Source: Liquorilactobacillus capillatus DSM 19910
GTDB lineage: Bacteria; Bacillota; Bacilli; Lactobacillales; Lactobacillaceae
Length of the DNA stretch: 64,000 nt
Direction: 5' to 3'
Assembly (NCBI RefSeq): GCF_001434915.1
Contig: NZ_AZEF01000002.1
Span: 46,493 to 110,492 of the forward strand
The notes under the pieces are model-generated. The model was not told the origin of the DNA. It made no database searches and saw only the letters and a program-made list of their open reading frames with translations. Positions 54,072-62,178 of the stretch are shown here, piece by piece (within the stretch, counting starts at the first letter, position 1; each line of letters starts with the position of its first letter). Both the position numbers and the translations under genes were made by a program.

Positions 54072-55853
54072 ATGGTAGATACAAAAAAGGCTCTAAATTA
54101 TTTTGTCGTAAACTTAAAACCGTACTGGAAAGGACTGCTTTTGGTGGTGGGGCTAACTATTATCTCTACTTGGTTTCAAGTTAAGGCGCCTACTTATATG
54201 GGAAAGGCAATTACAGATTTAAGCCGGTACCTGACTGCATATTTTGATCCAACAACACATAAACAAGCATCTTTACAGCAGTTTTACAATGCATTATGGG
54301 CGCTGTTATTCTTTTATGGGATGAATGTAGCGACTATGTTAATTTCAAGTCTGTGGACTTCACGAATCAATGCTTTGTCGACTAATGGGATGCGGATTGG
54401 TCTCTTTAGCAAATTACAAAGGATGACTATCCGCTATTTTGATCAACATCAGGATGGAAAGATTTTATCCTTGTTTACTTCTGATTTAGATAATATCTCA
54501 ACTGCAATGAATCAGGCAATCTTTGAATTGGTATCCCAATCGGCTCTCTATCTTGGGACGATTTGGATAATGTTTTCATTGAATGTAAAAATGGCAGTTG
54601 CAACGGTTATATCAACACCGGTGGCAATTCTATTGGCCTGGATTATTGTTAAACGTGCTCGGTACAACGTTGAGATACAACAAGAAGAAATCGGCAAATT
54701 AAATGGCTATATTAATGAACAAATTAATGGTGAAAAAATTATTATTACCAATGGGTTACAAAAAGAATCCCTAGCTGGCTTTAATGAACGCAATGAAAAA
54801 GTTCGTAAAGCAACTTTTAAAGGTCAATTATACTCTGGAATGTTATTCCCACTTATGCAGGGTTTATCGTTATTGAATCTAGCGATTGTAATTGCTTTTG
54901 GTTCATGGATGGTCGTAAATGATAATATGGAAAAAGCTGTCGGACTTGGACTGATCGTGATGTTCGTTCAATATTCACAACAATATTTTCAGCCTATAAC
55001 GCAGGTAACCTCGATGTTTTCGATGCTGCAGCTAGCGCTTACAGGAGCCAAACGACTAACACAAGTTCACGCACGACCAGAGGAGCAAGACCATGATACT
55101 GGGGAGAAGCTAGAGAATGTTCAAGCAGGTGTTCAGTTAAAGAAGATCCGCTTTGGGTATGATCAGAACCGTGAGATCCTGCACGGGATAGACATTCAAG
55201 TTGATAAAGGAAAAATGATTGCATTAGTTGGGCCAACTGGCTCGGGTAAGACTACCGTTATGAACTTACTGAATCGTTTCTACGATGTAACTGAAGGGCA
55301 GATTCTGTTTGATGGTACTGATATAAACCAACTTCAGCTTAAGTCATTGCGAAAGAACGTTGGGATTGTACTACAAGATTCAATCTTGTTTACAGGAACT
55401 ATCGCTGATAATATTAAGTTCGGAAAGCCTACCGCAACTGATGCGGAGATGGTGGCAGCGGCACAGCAGGCACATATTCATGATTTTATTAAATCATTAC
55501 CAAATGGGTATAGTACAAAAATCAGTAATGCTGATGCATTATTTTCAACAGGTCAAAAACAATTAATTAGTATTGCAAGAACGATTTTAACTAATCCACC
55601 GTTCCTAATCTTAGATGAAGCAACATCAAATGTTGATATGGTTACGGAGGAAAAAATTCAAAAAGCGATGGATAATGTTATTGCAGGCCGAACTAGTTTT
55701 GTAATTGCTCACCGTTTAAAAACGATTATCAAAGCAGATGAAATAATTGTTCTCAAAGATGGTAAAATTATTGAGAGAGGCCGGCATGAGCAATTACTGG
55801 TCGAAAAAGGTTTTTATTATGAGCTCTATACAAACCAAATGGTTTTTGAGTAA
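54072..55853 (+). CDS. Heterodimeric ABC exporter subunit with active ATPase site (LmrD/YheH-like)
   Basis: A 593-residue half-transporter with six membrane helices and an ATPase domain. Walker A is GPTGSGKTT, Walker B LILDEATSNVD with the catalytic Glu, and the H-loop FVIAHRL. Its signature is FSTGQKQ rather than LSGGQ, complementing the partner: the good site forms from this Walker A/B and the partner signature. This is the standard asymmetry of LmrCD/BmrCD exporters. It starts 3 nt after the partner. Substrate unknown; no regulator lies beside the pair. Confidence 0.93.
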   Translation: MVDTKKALNYFVVNLKPYWKGLLLVVGLTIISTWFQVKAPTYMGKAITDLSRYLTAYFDPTTHKQASLQQFYNALWALLFFYGMNVATMLISSLWTSRINALSTNGMRIGLFSKLQRMTIRYFDQHQDGKILSLFTSDLDNISTAMNQAIFELVSQSALYLGTIWIMFSLNVKMAVATVISTPVAILLAWIIVKRARYNVEIQQEEIGKLNGYINEQINGEKIIITNGLQKESLAGFNERNEKVRKATFKGQLYSGMLFPLMQGLSLLNLAIVIAFGSWMVVNDNMEKAVGLGLIVMFVQYSQQYFQPITQVTSMFSMLQLALTGAKRLTQVHARPEEQDHDTGEKLENVQAGVQLKKIRFGYDQNREILHGIDIQVDKGKMIALVGPTGSGKTTVMNLLNRFYDVTEGQILFDGTDINQLQLKSLRKNVGIVLQDSILFTGTIADNIKFGKPTATDAEMVAAAQQAHIHDFIKSLPNGYSTKISNADALFSTGQKQLISIARTILTNPPFLILDEATSNVDMVTEEKIQKAMDNVIAGRTSFVIAHRLKTIIKADEIIVLKDGKIIERGRHEQLLVEKGFYYELYTNQMVFE

Positions 55854-55879
55854 TAAAGAAATGCAAAGGATAATAAAAA

Positions 55880-55922
55880 AGCGGCAATCAGTCTACTTAT
55901 GACTGAGAAAGCCGTTTTTTTT
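55880..55922 (+). terminator. Terminator of the heterodimeric ABC exporter
   Basis: CGGC-TCAGTC (55882-55893) pairs with GACTGA-GCCG (to 55914) with small internal mismatches, followed by eight Ts. Confidence 0.88.
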
Positions 55923-56095
55923 ACTGAAATAATGTTTATTTTAGTTTAAATAGCTAATTTTTATTTTTAGGTATTTTATAAATGCTTATTTTTTGCTAAG
56001 ATTATCTTTAATATAGCACTGACAATTAGTGTATTATTAAAGAGTTAAGAGGTTCCATTATTTGTTATTTAAATTAGAGGATGATGAGGAGAAAA

Positions 56096-57370
56096 ATGAA
56101 GCATTATAGAATTTGGCGTCTAAACCTTGGTTGGCAGATTTTAATAGGATTAGTTTCAGGGATTATACTGGGAGTTATTTTTTATGGTAACGAGGCAGCA
56201 ACGATGGCCATGCAAAATATAGGAACGATGTTTATTAGCTTGATTCAAATGATCGTTTTACCTATCGTTGTTTCGTGCTTAATAGTAGGAATTGCGAATA
56301 TGGGTGATATTGGTAAATTAGGTCGAGTTGGCGGGAAAACACTAATCTACTTTGAAGTAATGACTACTATGGCAATTATTTTGGGCTTAATTGTCGGTAA
56401 TGTCTTCCATCCTGGGGATTATATTAATGTTCACCAGTTACATAGTCAGAATATAAGTCAGTATATTGAAACAGCTAAGTCAGCCAAACATAGTGGTATC
56501 TGGTCTATTTTTATGGGGATAATTCCGACAAATATTTTTAAGGCTTTAAGTACAGGTGACATGCTACCGATTATTTTCTTTGCAGTTTTCTTTGGACTTG
56601 GGACAGCTGCAATTGGTGAAAAGGGTACAATTATTCTCGATTTCTTCCGTGCAGTCTCAGAGGTAATGTTCAAGGTAACTAATTGGGTTATGAAAACAGC
56701 TCCAATAGGAGTTTGTGCGTTAATTGGGGCTACAGTTGCCCAAATGGGGATCAAGGCTTTAGCCCCCTTAAGTTATTTTATTTTACTAGCTTACATCACA
56801 ATGGCAATCTTTATAATAGTCGTGATGGGGTTAGCTGCCAAGTTATTTAAACTGAATATTTGGCATTTACTGCATGTTATAAAAGATGAAATGGTCTTGG
56901 CCTTTTCGACGGCCAGTTCAGAGGCTGTTTTACCAAAGATCATTGATAAGATGGGGCAATTTGGGGTTAATCAAGGAATCGTTTCTTTCGTAGTTCCAAC
57001 AGGATATACTTTTAATTTAGATGGTTCAGCCATTTACCAGTCGTTAGCAGCACTTTTCTTGGCACAAGCATATGGCATTCATCTTTCTATTGGACAACAA
57101 ATCACATTAGCTGTGGTGCTAATGATTACATCTAAGGGAATGGCGGGTGTGCCAGGAGCTTCATTTGTTGTTTTGCTGGCGACAGTGTCCTCAATAGGTG
57201 TTCCTGTACAAGGATTAACGTTTATTGCGGGGATTGACCGTCTAGTGGATATGGGAAGGACTGTTGTTAATGTTGCAGGTAATTCACTTGCAGCCGTTAT
57301 TATCGGTAAATCAGAAAAAGAATTTGATGAAGTGAAGAGTCAAGCATACCTTGCTTCTTTGAAGAAATAA
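56096..57370 (+). CDS. Dicarboxylate/amino acid:cation symporter (DAACS, GltP/DctA-like)
   Basis: A 424-residue symporter with eight membrane helices and two re-entrant loops. Family signatures are ASSEAVLPKIIDKM (the serine-rich hairpin), PTGYTFNLDGSAIYQSLAAL and SKGMAGVPGASFVVLLATV. I chose ATG 56096 behind GAGGAG. It probably takes up glutamate, aspartate or C4-dicarboxylates; specificity is not readable. It is transcribed alone. Confidence 0.92.
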   Translation: MKHYRIWRLNLGWQILIGLVSGIILGVIFYGNEAATMAMQNIGTMFISLIQMIVLPIVVSCLIVGIANMGDIGKLGRVGGKTLIYFEVMTTMAIILGLIVGNVFHPGDYINVHQLHSQNISQYIETAKSAKHSGIWSIFMGIIPTNIFKALSTGDMLPIIFFAVFFGLGTAAIGEKGTIILDFFRAVSEVMFKVTNWVMKTAPIGVCALIGATVAQMGIKALAPLSYFILLAYITMAIFIIVVMGLAAKLFKLNIWHLLHVIKDEMVLAFSTASSEAVLPKIIDKMGQFGVNQGIVSFVVPTGYTFNLDGSAIYQSLAALFLAQAYGIHLSIGQQITLAVVLMITSKGMAGVPGASFVVLLATVSSIGVPVQGLTFIAGIDRLVDMGRTVVNVAGNSLAAVIIGKSEKEFDEVKSQAYLASLKK

Positions 57371-57418
57371 ACAGCAAATTGATTAGTAAATTTGTGCAGA
57401 TAGTATTTATTTAAGTAT

Positions 57419-57457
57419 AATGGTCGCTGATAAACAACTGTTTTATCGGTGACCATT
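57419..57457 (+). terminator. Hairpin terminator after the DAACS symporter
   Basis: AATGGTCGCTGATAAA (57419-57434) pairs with 57442-57457 with two mismatches; the T-tract is weak. Confidence 0.6.
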
Positions 57458-57608
57458 TTAGACTTGATCTACTTCTATTAGCTGGCCGAACTTATAGGCT
57501 GGCTAAACTTGTTTTTTGTGCTAAGATGTTACTTGTCAATATAAAATAGTAGGGTAGATTTTATGAGAAGAGATAAGATGGTAGCTCTTAAAAGAAAGGA
57601 GAAATAAG

Positions 57609-58385
57609 TTGAGAAAGCACCAGAGAGGAATGCTGGGCCCGGTCTTAGTAATTATTATACTATTGGGGACGGGGGTGTATGTTGGTGGACTAACAATTAC
57701 CGGTAATCTAGATAAGTTGCCTTTTGTAAATAAAGTTGAAATCTTTATAGATGAGACAATATTGAAGAAAGAAAAGAAAGAAAAAAAAGTTAATTACACT
57801 AAATTAGATGTTCCGTTAATCAACCAATTAGATGATCCGACGCTGTATAACGGTTGTGAAGTGACATCTTTAGCGATGCTGCTGAACTATTACGATATCA
57901 ATGTCACTAAGAATGAATTAGGTGATAAAATCAAAACAGTTCCAATGGATTATGGAAATGGACAACATGGTAATCCACATAAAGGTTTTGTAGGTGATGT
58001 TACTGGTGCTAATCCAGGATTAGGTGTTTATCATGGACCGATTATGGCGCTTACTAAAAAGTATACTACTAAAGCAGTTGATTTAAGCGGACAGACGTTT
58101 AACGATGTTATTCAAAAAGTGGGTGAAGGGCATCCAGTGTGGACGATTACCACAGCAACTTTCGCACCTGTTGATGACTTTCAAGCGTGGGATACACCAC
58201 AAGGAGAGATAAAAATAACTTTTTCAGAGCACAGTGTTGTTATCACTGGTTTTGATCGGAAGAATAACGTGATCTATATCAATAATCCTTATGGACATAA
58301 AAACCAAGCAGTTAACTGGGACGACTTTGAAGCAGCTTATAAGCAAATGGGAAAGCAAGCCGTTTATATTAATAAAGAAAAATAG
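57609..58385 (+). CDS. Membrane-anchored C39-like cysteine peptidase
   Basis: A 258-residue protein with one N-terminal membrane anchor (GPVLVIIILLGTGVYVGGLT, about residues 10-30), a Lys/Glu linker and a papain-like C39_2 domain. The nucleophile is in NGCEVTSLAMLLNYY; the histidine is in SEHSVVITGFD and an Asn/Asp in YINNPYGHKNQAV. The start is TTG 57609 behind AAAGGAG. Such extracellular enzymes in lactobacilli are annotated as cysteine peptidases; their substrates are mostly unknown. It has no ABC partner, so it is not a bacteriocin leader peptidase of the LanT type. Confidence 0.85.
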   Translation: MRKHQRGMLGPVLVIIILLGTGVYVGGLTITGNLDKLPFVNKVEIFIDETILKKEKKEKKVNYTKLDVPLINQLDDPTLYNGCEVTSLAMLLNYYDINVTKNELGDKIKTVPMDYGNGQHGNPHKGFVGDVTGANPGLGVYHGPIMALTKKYTTKAVDLSGQTFNDVIQKVGEGHPVWTITTATFAPVDDFQAWDTPQGEIKITFSEHSVVITGFDRKNNVIYINNPYGHKNQAVNWDDFEAAYKQMGKQAVYINKEK

Positions 58386-58397
58386 ATGATAATATAG

Positions 58398-58447
58398 CAA
58401 TCAAAAAACTCCAAGCCAGTGTTATCCGGCTTGGAGTTTTTTGATTG
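58398..58447. terminator. Bidirectional terminator, 20-bp perfect stem
   Basis: 58398-58417 pairs perfectly with 58428-58447 around a 10-nt loop; A and T tracts at the stem base serve both directions. It sits between the C39 gene and the convergent Apf-like gene. Confidence 0.93.
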
Positions 58448-58469
58448 TTATATTTAATAGGACTTTATC

Positions 58470-59228
58470 TTAGTACCAGCCTGTTTGCTGTGAATGTTTT
58501 TGAGCGTTTGCCCATGAACCATAACGTTGTTGTACGTACTGGTTAGCAACACGTTCTTGGTTAGCAGCTGAGTAGTCACCGTTCAAGTATGATCTTGATA
58601 ATTGGTACTTACCGTAGTATTGACCGTTTGTAGCTGTGTAGCTACCACTTGATTCACGGTTAGCGATCCAGTTTTTAGCAGCTTCTTCTGAAGAACCATT
58701 AGAAGTTGTTGTCGTATTTGTAGTTTGTTGTTGTGCAGGTTGTTGCTGAGTTGCAACAGGTGCCTTAGCCTGAGTCTGTGTGCTTTGTGCAGGTTGAGCA
58801 TTAACAGCAGGTTTTTGTTGCTGTGTATTTTGAGTTGTTTGTGTGTTATTTACAGCAGGTGCTGTTTTAGCCTGAGCTTGTGCAGGTTGTTGTTGAGTAG
58901 CAACAGGTGCCTGAGCTTGAGCCTGTGTGTTTTGTGCAGGTTGAGCAGCGTTAGCAGCAGGTGCTTGTGGTGTTTCTGTAGTAGTAGTCTGAGCAGCATT
59001 GTTTGTACTACCACCAACCTCAAGTTGTTGACCAACAAAGATCAGGTTGATATCTGATAAGCCGTTTGCCTTTTCGATAGAAGATACTGTTGTGTTATTT
59101 TCTGATGCGATATGAGAAACTGTATCCCCAGCTTTGACAGTAACTGTATCAGCGTTTGCAGCGATGGTGCCAGCTGTTAAAATTCCTGTGATAGTTGCAG
59201 CTGACAATAAAATTTTCTTGATATCCAT
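58470..59228 (-). CDS. Apf-like secreted LysM protein with C-terminal lysozyme-like domain
   Basis: A 252-residue secreted protein. Signal peptide: residues 1-26, cleaved after AANA. A LysM domain follows (VTVKAGDTVSHIASENNTTV, about 28-72), then a Gln/Ala/Pro-rich linker with an imperfect duplicate (APVATQQQPAQ occurs twice). The C-terminal 70 residues (AKNWIANRESSGSYTATNGQ, YYGKYQLSRSYLNGDYSAAN and ending QQTGWY) match aggregation-promoting factor (Apf) proteins, related to transglycosylase/resuscitation domains. It probably binds and trims peptidoglycan. I chose ATG 59228 behind AGGAGTG. Confidence 0.9.
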   Translation of the reverse strand: MDIKKILLSAATITGILTAGTIAANADTVTVKAGDTVSHIASENNTTVSSIEKANGLSDINLIFVGQQLEVGGSTNNAAQTTTTETPQAPAANAAQPAQNTQAQAQAPVATQQQPAQAQAKTAPAVNNTQTTQNTQQQKPAVNAQPAQSTQTQAKAPVATQQQPAQQQTTNTTTTSNGSSEEAAKNWIANRESSGSYTATNGQYYGKYQLSRSYLNGDYSAANQERVANQYVQQRYGSWANAQKHSQQTGWY

Positions 59229-59268
59229 ATTTATATATTCACTCCTGTGATTTTTGGCAATGTGGCAT

Positions 59269-59448
59269 TCACCACAATTTCTTTCGACCACGTTTGATCG
59301 ATTCAACAGTGATTAGTATAACTGCTAAATATAACAACAAAGTAGCAGTCAAATTACTATTTCTGAATATTTCGTAATATTTTTTCATATTTGTAATATT
59401 CTGTAATATTAAAATGGTATCTGCCTGAATATTGATGTATGCAATCAT
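59269..59448 (-). CDS. Candidate 59-residue membrane peptide upstream of the Apf-like gene
   Basis: An open frame of 59 codons starts at ATG 59448. It ends in a hydrophobic stretch (LTATLLLYLAVILITV) followed by a basic tail (KRGRKKLW). A strong AGGAGG (59468-59463 on the minus strand) lies 17 nt from this ATG but 8 nt from an in-frame ATT at 59457, which could be the start. Its stop lies 40 nt before the Apf start, so the two might share a transcript. I know no homologue. It could instead be untranslated leader or promoter sequence of the Apf gene. Confidence 0.3.
   Translation of the reverse strand: MIAYINIQADTILILQNITNMKKYYEIFRNSNLTATLLLYLAVILITVESIKRGRKKLW
59373..59407. promoter_or_regulatory. 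WalR-like TGTAAT direct repeats upstream of the Apf-like gene
   Basis: TGTAAT at 59392-59397 and 59402-59407 (4-nt spacer), with CGTAAT at 59373-59378. WalR (YycF) sites in Bacillus are TGTWAH pairs with a 5-nt spacer and control peptidoglycan hydrolases, so this is a near match in a fitting place. Confidence 0.35.
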
Positions 59449-59457
59449 TGGTTTAAT

Positions 59458-59825
59458 AACGAAAACCTCCTTTTTTAATTTTGAGGTTTAATATGACAAA
59501 AAGAGGCTTTAAAGAATAAAAAGTATTTTTTTTTTTCAAAAAAAAGCAAAAAAACTTCAAAAAAAAGTTTGACAACGTCATTTTAAGCTTGAATTTGAGT
59601 GAATATGACAAAAAATGGGGTATTTTGAAATAATAAATGTGTGTTTTTCGAGAAAAATAATTTAATTTAGAACTTAAGTCATTGAATAATAGACAGAAAC
59701 TAGGGATCAGTATCTTGCAAGTCAAGTTTCACAGAGAAAACGGCAAAATCTTTTTACAAAGGACAGCTGAAACAAAGGATGAATTATTATATAATTTAAG
59801 ACGTAAGAAAGTGGAGGTGCGTCAA
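59458..59825. other. Intergenic AT-rich region with phased A/T tracts
   Basis: No clear gene. An 11-T tract (59526-59536) and A tracts at 59538-59545, 59548-59554 and 59559-59566 recur at about one helical turn, which predicts intrinsically bent DNA. TTGACA (about 59570-59575) may be part of an ackA promoter but lacks a good -10. Confidence 0.6.
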
Positions 59826-61004
59826 TTGGGTAAAATACTGTTGGTGAACGCAGGAAGTTCTTCTGTGAAGTGGAAGTTGTTTGAGTCTACTAATGAAGAA
59901 GTGATTGCTAAGGGGCTTGTTGAGCGAATTAACATGCCAGGTTCAATTTTTGAAGTTGCATATGGTACGAAGAAGTACTCGGAAAATGTTGATAACCTTT
60001 CCTACGAGCGTGCAGCCTCAATGATTCTTGAAAAATTAAAAGCACTCGGGATCATTGCACAGTTATCTGAGATAATGGGTATTGGACACCGAGTGGTTGC
60101 AGGTGGACAAGTCTTCAAGCATGCGGTAAAGCTTACTGAGGATAAAATGAAGGAGTTAAAAGGGCTGAATGATTTTGCTCCGCTGCATAATCCAACGGAG
60201 ATTGAATACATTGAGATCATGCAGAAGGTGTTGCCAACAATACCGCAGTATGCTGTTTTTGACAGCCAATTTTTTACAGCCCTACCTGAAATGAATGCTA
60301 TCTACAGTATTCCATATGAATATACGAAAAAATTTGGTGTTAGACGATATGGTGAGCATGGGATAAGCCATGATTTTCTTTCCAAGCGTGCTGCTGTACT
60401 CTTGGAACGGCCATTATCTTCACTTAAAATGATTACCTTGCATTTGGGTAGTGGGGCCTCAGTAGCTGCTGAAAAAGATGGTAAGGCCTTTGATACATCA
60501 ATGGGTTTTACACCATTAACAGGTTTGACGATGGGAACAAGGGCTGGCGATGTTGATCCATCAATTATTCCCTATTTAATGAAGAAACTTGATTTAAGTC
60601 TCGAACAAATATTAAAGATGCTTAATACAGAATCAGGGTTACTGGGACTTTCTGGTATCTCACCTGATATGCGTGATTACGCTGAACACAAAGACGATCC
60701 TCGAATAAAATTAACTGTTGATATTTTTATTAATAGGATAGTGAAGTATGTCGGTAGCTATTTCGCAGAACTTGGTGGCTTAGATGCCTTAGTCTTTGCT
60801 GGGGGAATTGGTGAGAATAACGTTAAGTTACGAGCCGAGATAATTGCCAGATTAAAAGTGCTGGGTTTTGAAATAGATCCCAAGCTAAACCAAGAAGGCA
60901 ACGAAGGAGTTATTTCAAGCCAAAGTTCAAAAACTGAAATTATGTTAATTCCAACCAATGAGGAGTTAGCAATGGTTAGACAAATCAAAGAAATTTTGGA
61001 ATAA
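59826..61004 (+). CDS. ackA: Acetate kinase
   Basis: A 392-residue acetate kinase converting acetyl phosphate and ADP to acetate and ATP. It shows ILLVNAGSSSVKWKLFES at the start, MGIGHRVVAGGQVF, VFDSQFFTALPEMNAIYSIP, RRYGEHGISHDF, LHLGSGASVAAEKDGKAFDT and FAGGIGENNVKLRAEI. The start is TTG 59826, 8 nt after GGAGG; longer in-frame starts lack an SD and conserved sequence. It is transcribed alone and serves the phosphoketolase or pyruvate route. Confidence 0.95.
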   Translation: MGKILLVNAGSSSVKWKLFESTNEEVIAKGLVERINMPGSIFEVAYGTKKYSENVDNLSYERAASMILEKLKALGIIAQLSEIMGIGHRVVAGGQVFKHAVKLTEDKMKELKGLNDFAPLHNPTEIEYIEIMQKVLPTIPQYAVFDSQFFTALPEMNAIYSIPYEYTKKFGVRRYGEHGISHDFLSKRAAVLLERPLSSLKMITLHLGSGASVAAEKDGKAFDTSMGFTPLTGLTMGTRAGDVDPSIIPYLMKKLDLSLEQILKMLNTESGLLGLSGISPDMRDYAEHKDDPRIKLTVDIFINRIVKYVGSYFAELGGLDALVFAGGIGENNVKLRAEIIARLKVLGFEIDPKLNQEGNEGVISSQSSKTEIMLIPTNEELAMVRQIKEILE

Positions 61005-61017
61005 GCGAAGCTATATA

Positions 61018-61053
61018 AGTATCAGGGCAAATTTTGCCACTGATACTTTTTTT
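61018..61053 (+). terminator. Terminator of ackA
   Basis: AGTATCAG-GGCAA (61018-61030) pairs with TTGCC-CTGATACT (to 61046) with one bulge, followed by a run of Ts. Confidence 0.88.
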
Positions 61054-61358
61054 ATAGAATACTAGAAATAAAACTAGCAGCTAAAGTTATCAATGGTTAA
61101 ATTAAGGTACAGTATCAGGAGCGTGGTTAGAACGTTTTAAGGATCGGGTATATATTATAGTAGAAACTACTTCAAGGTGAGATATGATATAGTAGCTATT
61201 TTTGAAAAGTAATATATTGAAGGCGATGTTATTAAGCCAACTTAGATAATAGACAGAGAATAAGACACTAGTAATTTCTCAGATCATGTAGATTTTAAAA
61301 ATTATTATATGATATTTTTTGGAATTTATTACATTTAAATGAAATTGAGATTTTATTA
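61054..61358. other. Intergenic stretch before perR
   Basis: About 300 bp without a convincing gene. It is AT-rich with stops in all frames; a partly symmetrical ATTATATGATAT (about 61303-61314) loosely recalls a Per box but is not convincing. Confidence 0.5.
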
Positions 61359-61388
61359 TAGACAGTTTCGATTTTTTTAGAGTATAAT
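61359..61388 (+). promoter_or_regulatory. Promoter of perR
   Basis: TAGACA (61359-61364), an 18-nt spacer and TATAAT (61383-61388), about 55 nt before the perR start. Confidence 0.6.
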
Positions 61389-61443
61389 ACTTTTCGAGAA
61401 TAGTTATCAATTACGCATGAGATGTATGGAGGGATTGCAAGTG

Positions 61444-61902
61444 ATGGCACAAGAGCAGAAAACATTATTAGCTGCTACAGATAAACTAAAGGAATATAAA
61501 ATAAAAAATACACCTCAAAGACAAGTGATACTATCATATCTAATGACGTCACATGACCATCCGTCAATTGAGATGATTTTTAATTATGTGCGAGGTAACG
61601 GTTTTAGTGTTAGTCTAGCAACGGTCTATAATACATTACAATTATTGATTGATAATAATTTAATCATTGAAATTGCTGCAGACAGTGGTGGACATATGCG
61701 CTATGATTACTTTGAAACACCTCACTACCATGTGATCTGTGTCAACTGTAACAAGATTGTAGATGTTTATAATGATAAGTATAAAAAGAATGAAGAAGAT
61801 GCACAGCTTGAAACGGGATTTCAAGTTTTTAATAGCCAATATGAAGTTTATGGCTTATGTCCTGAATGTCAAAAGAAGTTGGCAGATAATAAGTCCTATT
61901 GA
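61444..61902 (+). CDS. perR: Fur-family peroxide-type regulator (PerR-like)
   Basis: A 152-residue Fur-family repressor. The DNA-binding winged helix covers about 1-80 (TPQRQVILSYLMTSHDHPSI, then SVSLATVYNTLQLL). The metal-sensing region is RYDYFETPHYHVICVNCNKI with Asp in RYD, the PerR-type arrangement, and the structural zinc site is CVNC plus CPEC. PerR uses Fe(II) or Mn(II) and senses peroxide by His oxidation. ATG 61444 or the adjoining GTG 61441 both follow GGAGG. It could instead be a Fur or Zur paralogue, but the histidine/aspartate pattern favours PerR. Confidence 0.85.
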   Translation: MAQEQKTLLAATDKLKEYKIKNTPQRQVILSYLMTSHDHPSIEMIFNYVRGNGFSVSLATVYNTLQLLIDNNLIIEIAADSGGHMRYDYFETPHYHVICVNCNKIVDVYNDKYKKNEEDAQLETGFQVFNSQYEVYGLCPECQKKLADNKSY

Positions 61903-61927
61903 CTTTTAAGGAGGAATAAGTTAAACT
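61899..61927 (+). promoter_or_regulatory. Promoter of the tyrS leader, overlapping the perR stop codon
   Basis: TTGACT (61899-61904), a 17-nt spacer and TAAACT (61922-61927). The -35 contains the perR TGA stop (61900-61902). Confidence 0.6.
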
Positions 61928-61934
61928 GCTAGCA

Positions 61935-62150
61935 TTAACAGCAATGAAGCAGAAGAGTAGTTAATTAATCAATACTTAAGAGACTTGGTGGGGCTGCGAA
62001 CCAAGGCATATTAATTAACGAATTACACTGGGGAGCTGAAATTGGGTCATCACAATATCGATGAATGAGCTGGCTATTTTATGGCAATATGGGTGGTAAC
62101 GCGGAATTAATTATTCGTCCCTAATACTTTCAAGTATTAGGGACTTTTTT
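61935..62150 (+). ncRNA. T-box leader, tyrosine specifier (TAC)
   Basis: Stem I begins GCAATGAAGCAGAAGAGTAG (AGTA motif), with GTTAATTAAT pairing to ATTAATTAAC before the specifier TAC (62024-62026), then A and CTGGGGAG. The antiterminator sequence is GGTGGTAACGCGG. The terminator is GTCCCTAATAC (62117-62127) with GTATTAGGGAC (62134-62144) and six Ts. The TAC codon agrees with the downstream tyrosyl-tRNA synthetase, which validates the reading. Confidence 0.96.
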
Positions 62151-62178
62151 AATGGATAAAAATAGGAGGTATATGATA

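Noticed and set aside
58725..59057. Cys/Leu/Ser-rich plus-strand frame opposite the Apf-like gene
   Set aside because: It is the complement of the Gln/Ala-rich linker repeats, with no start signals.
59453..59725. 90-codon Phe/Lys-rich minus-strand frame over the phased A/T tracts
   Set aside because: Its composition simply reflects the homopolymer tracts; no SD or conserved pattern is seen, and the SD at 59463 lies near its end, not its start.
59682..59825. 48-codon N-terminal extension of acetate kinase
   Set aside because: Acetate kinases begin at the ILLVNAGSSS strand; the TTG at 59826 has a perfect SD and the extension has none.
61303..61314. Per box upstream of perR
   Set aside because: ATTATATGATAT is only partly symmetrical and does not fit the TTATAAT-N-ATTATAA layout well enough to call.
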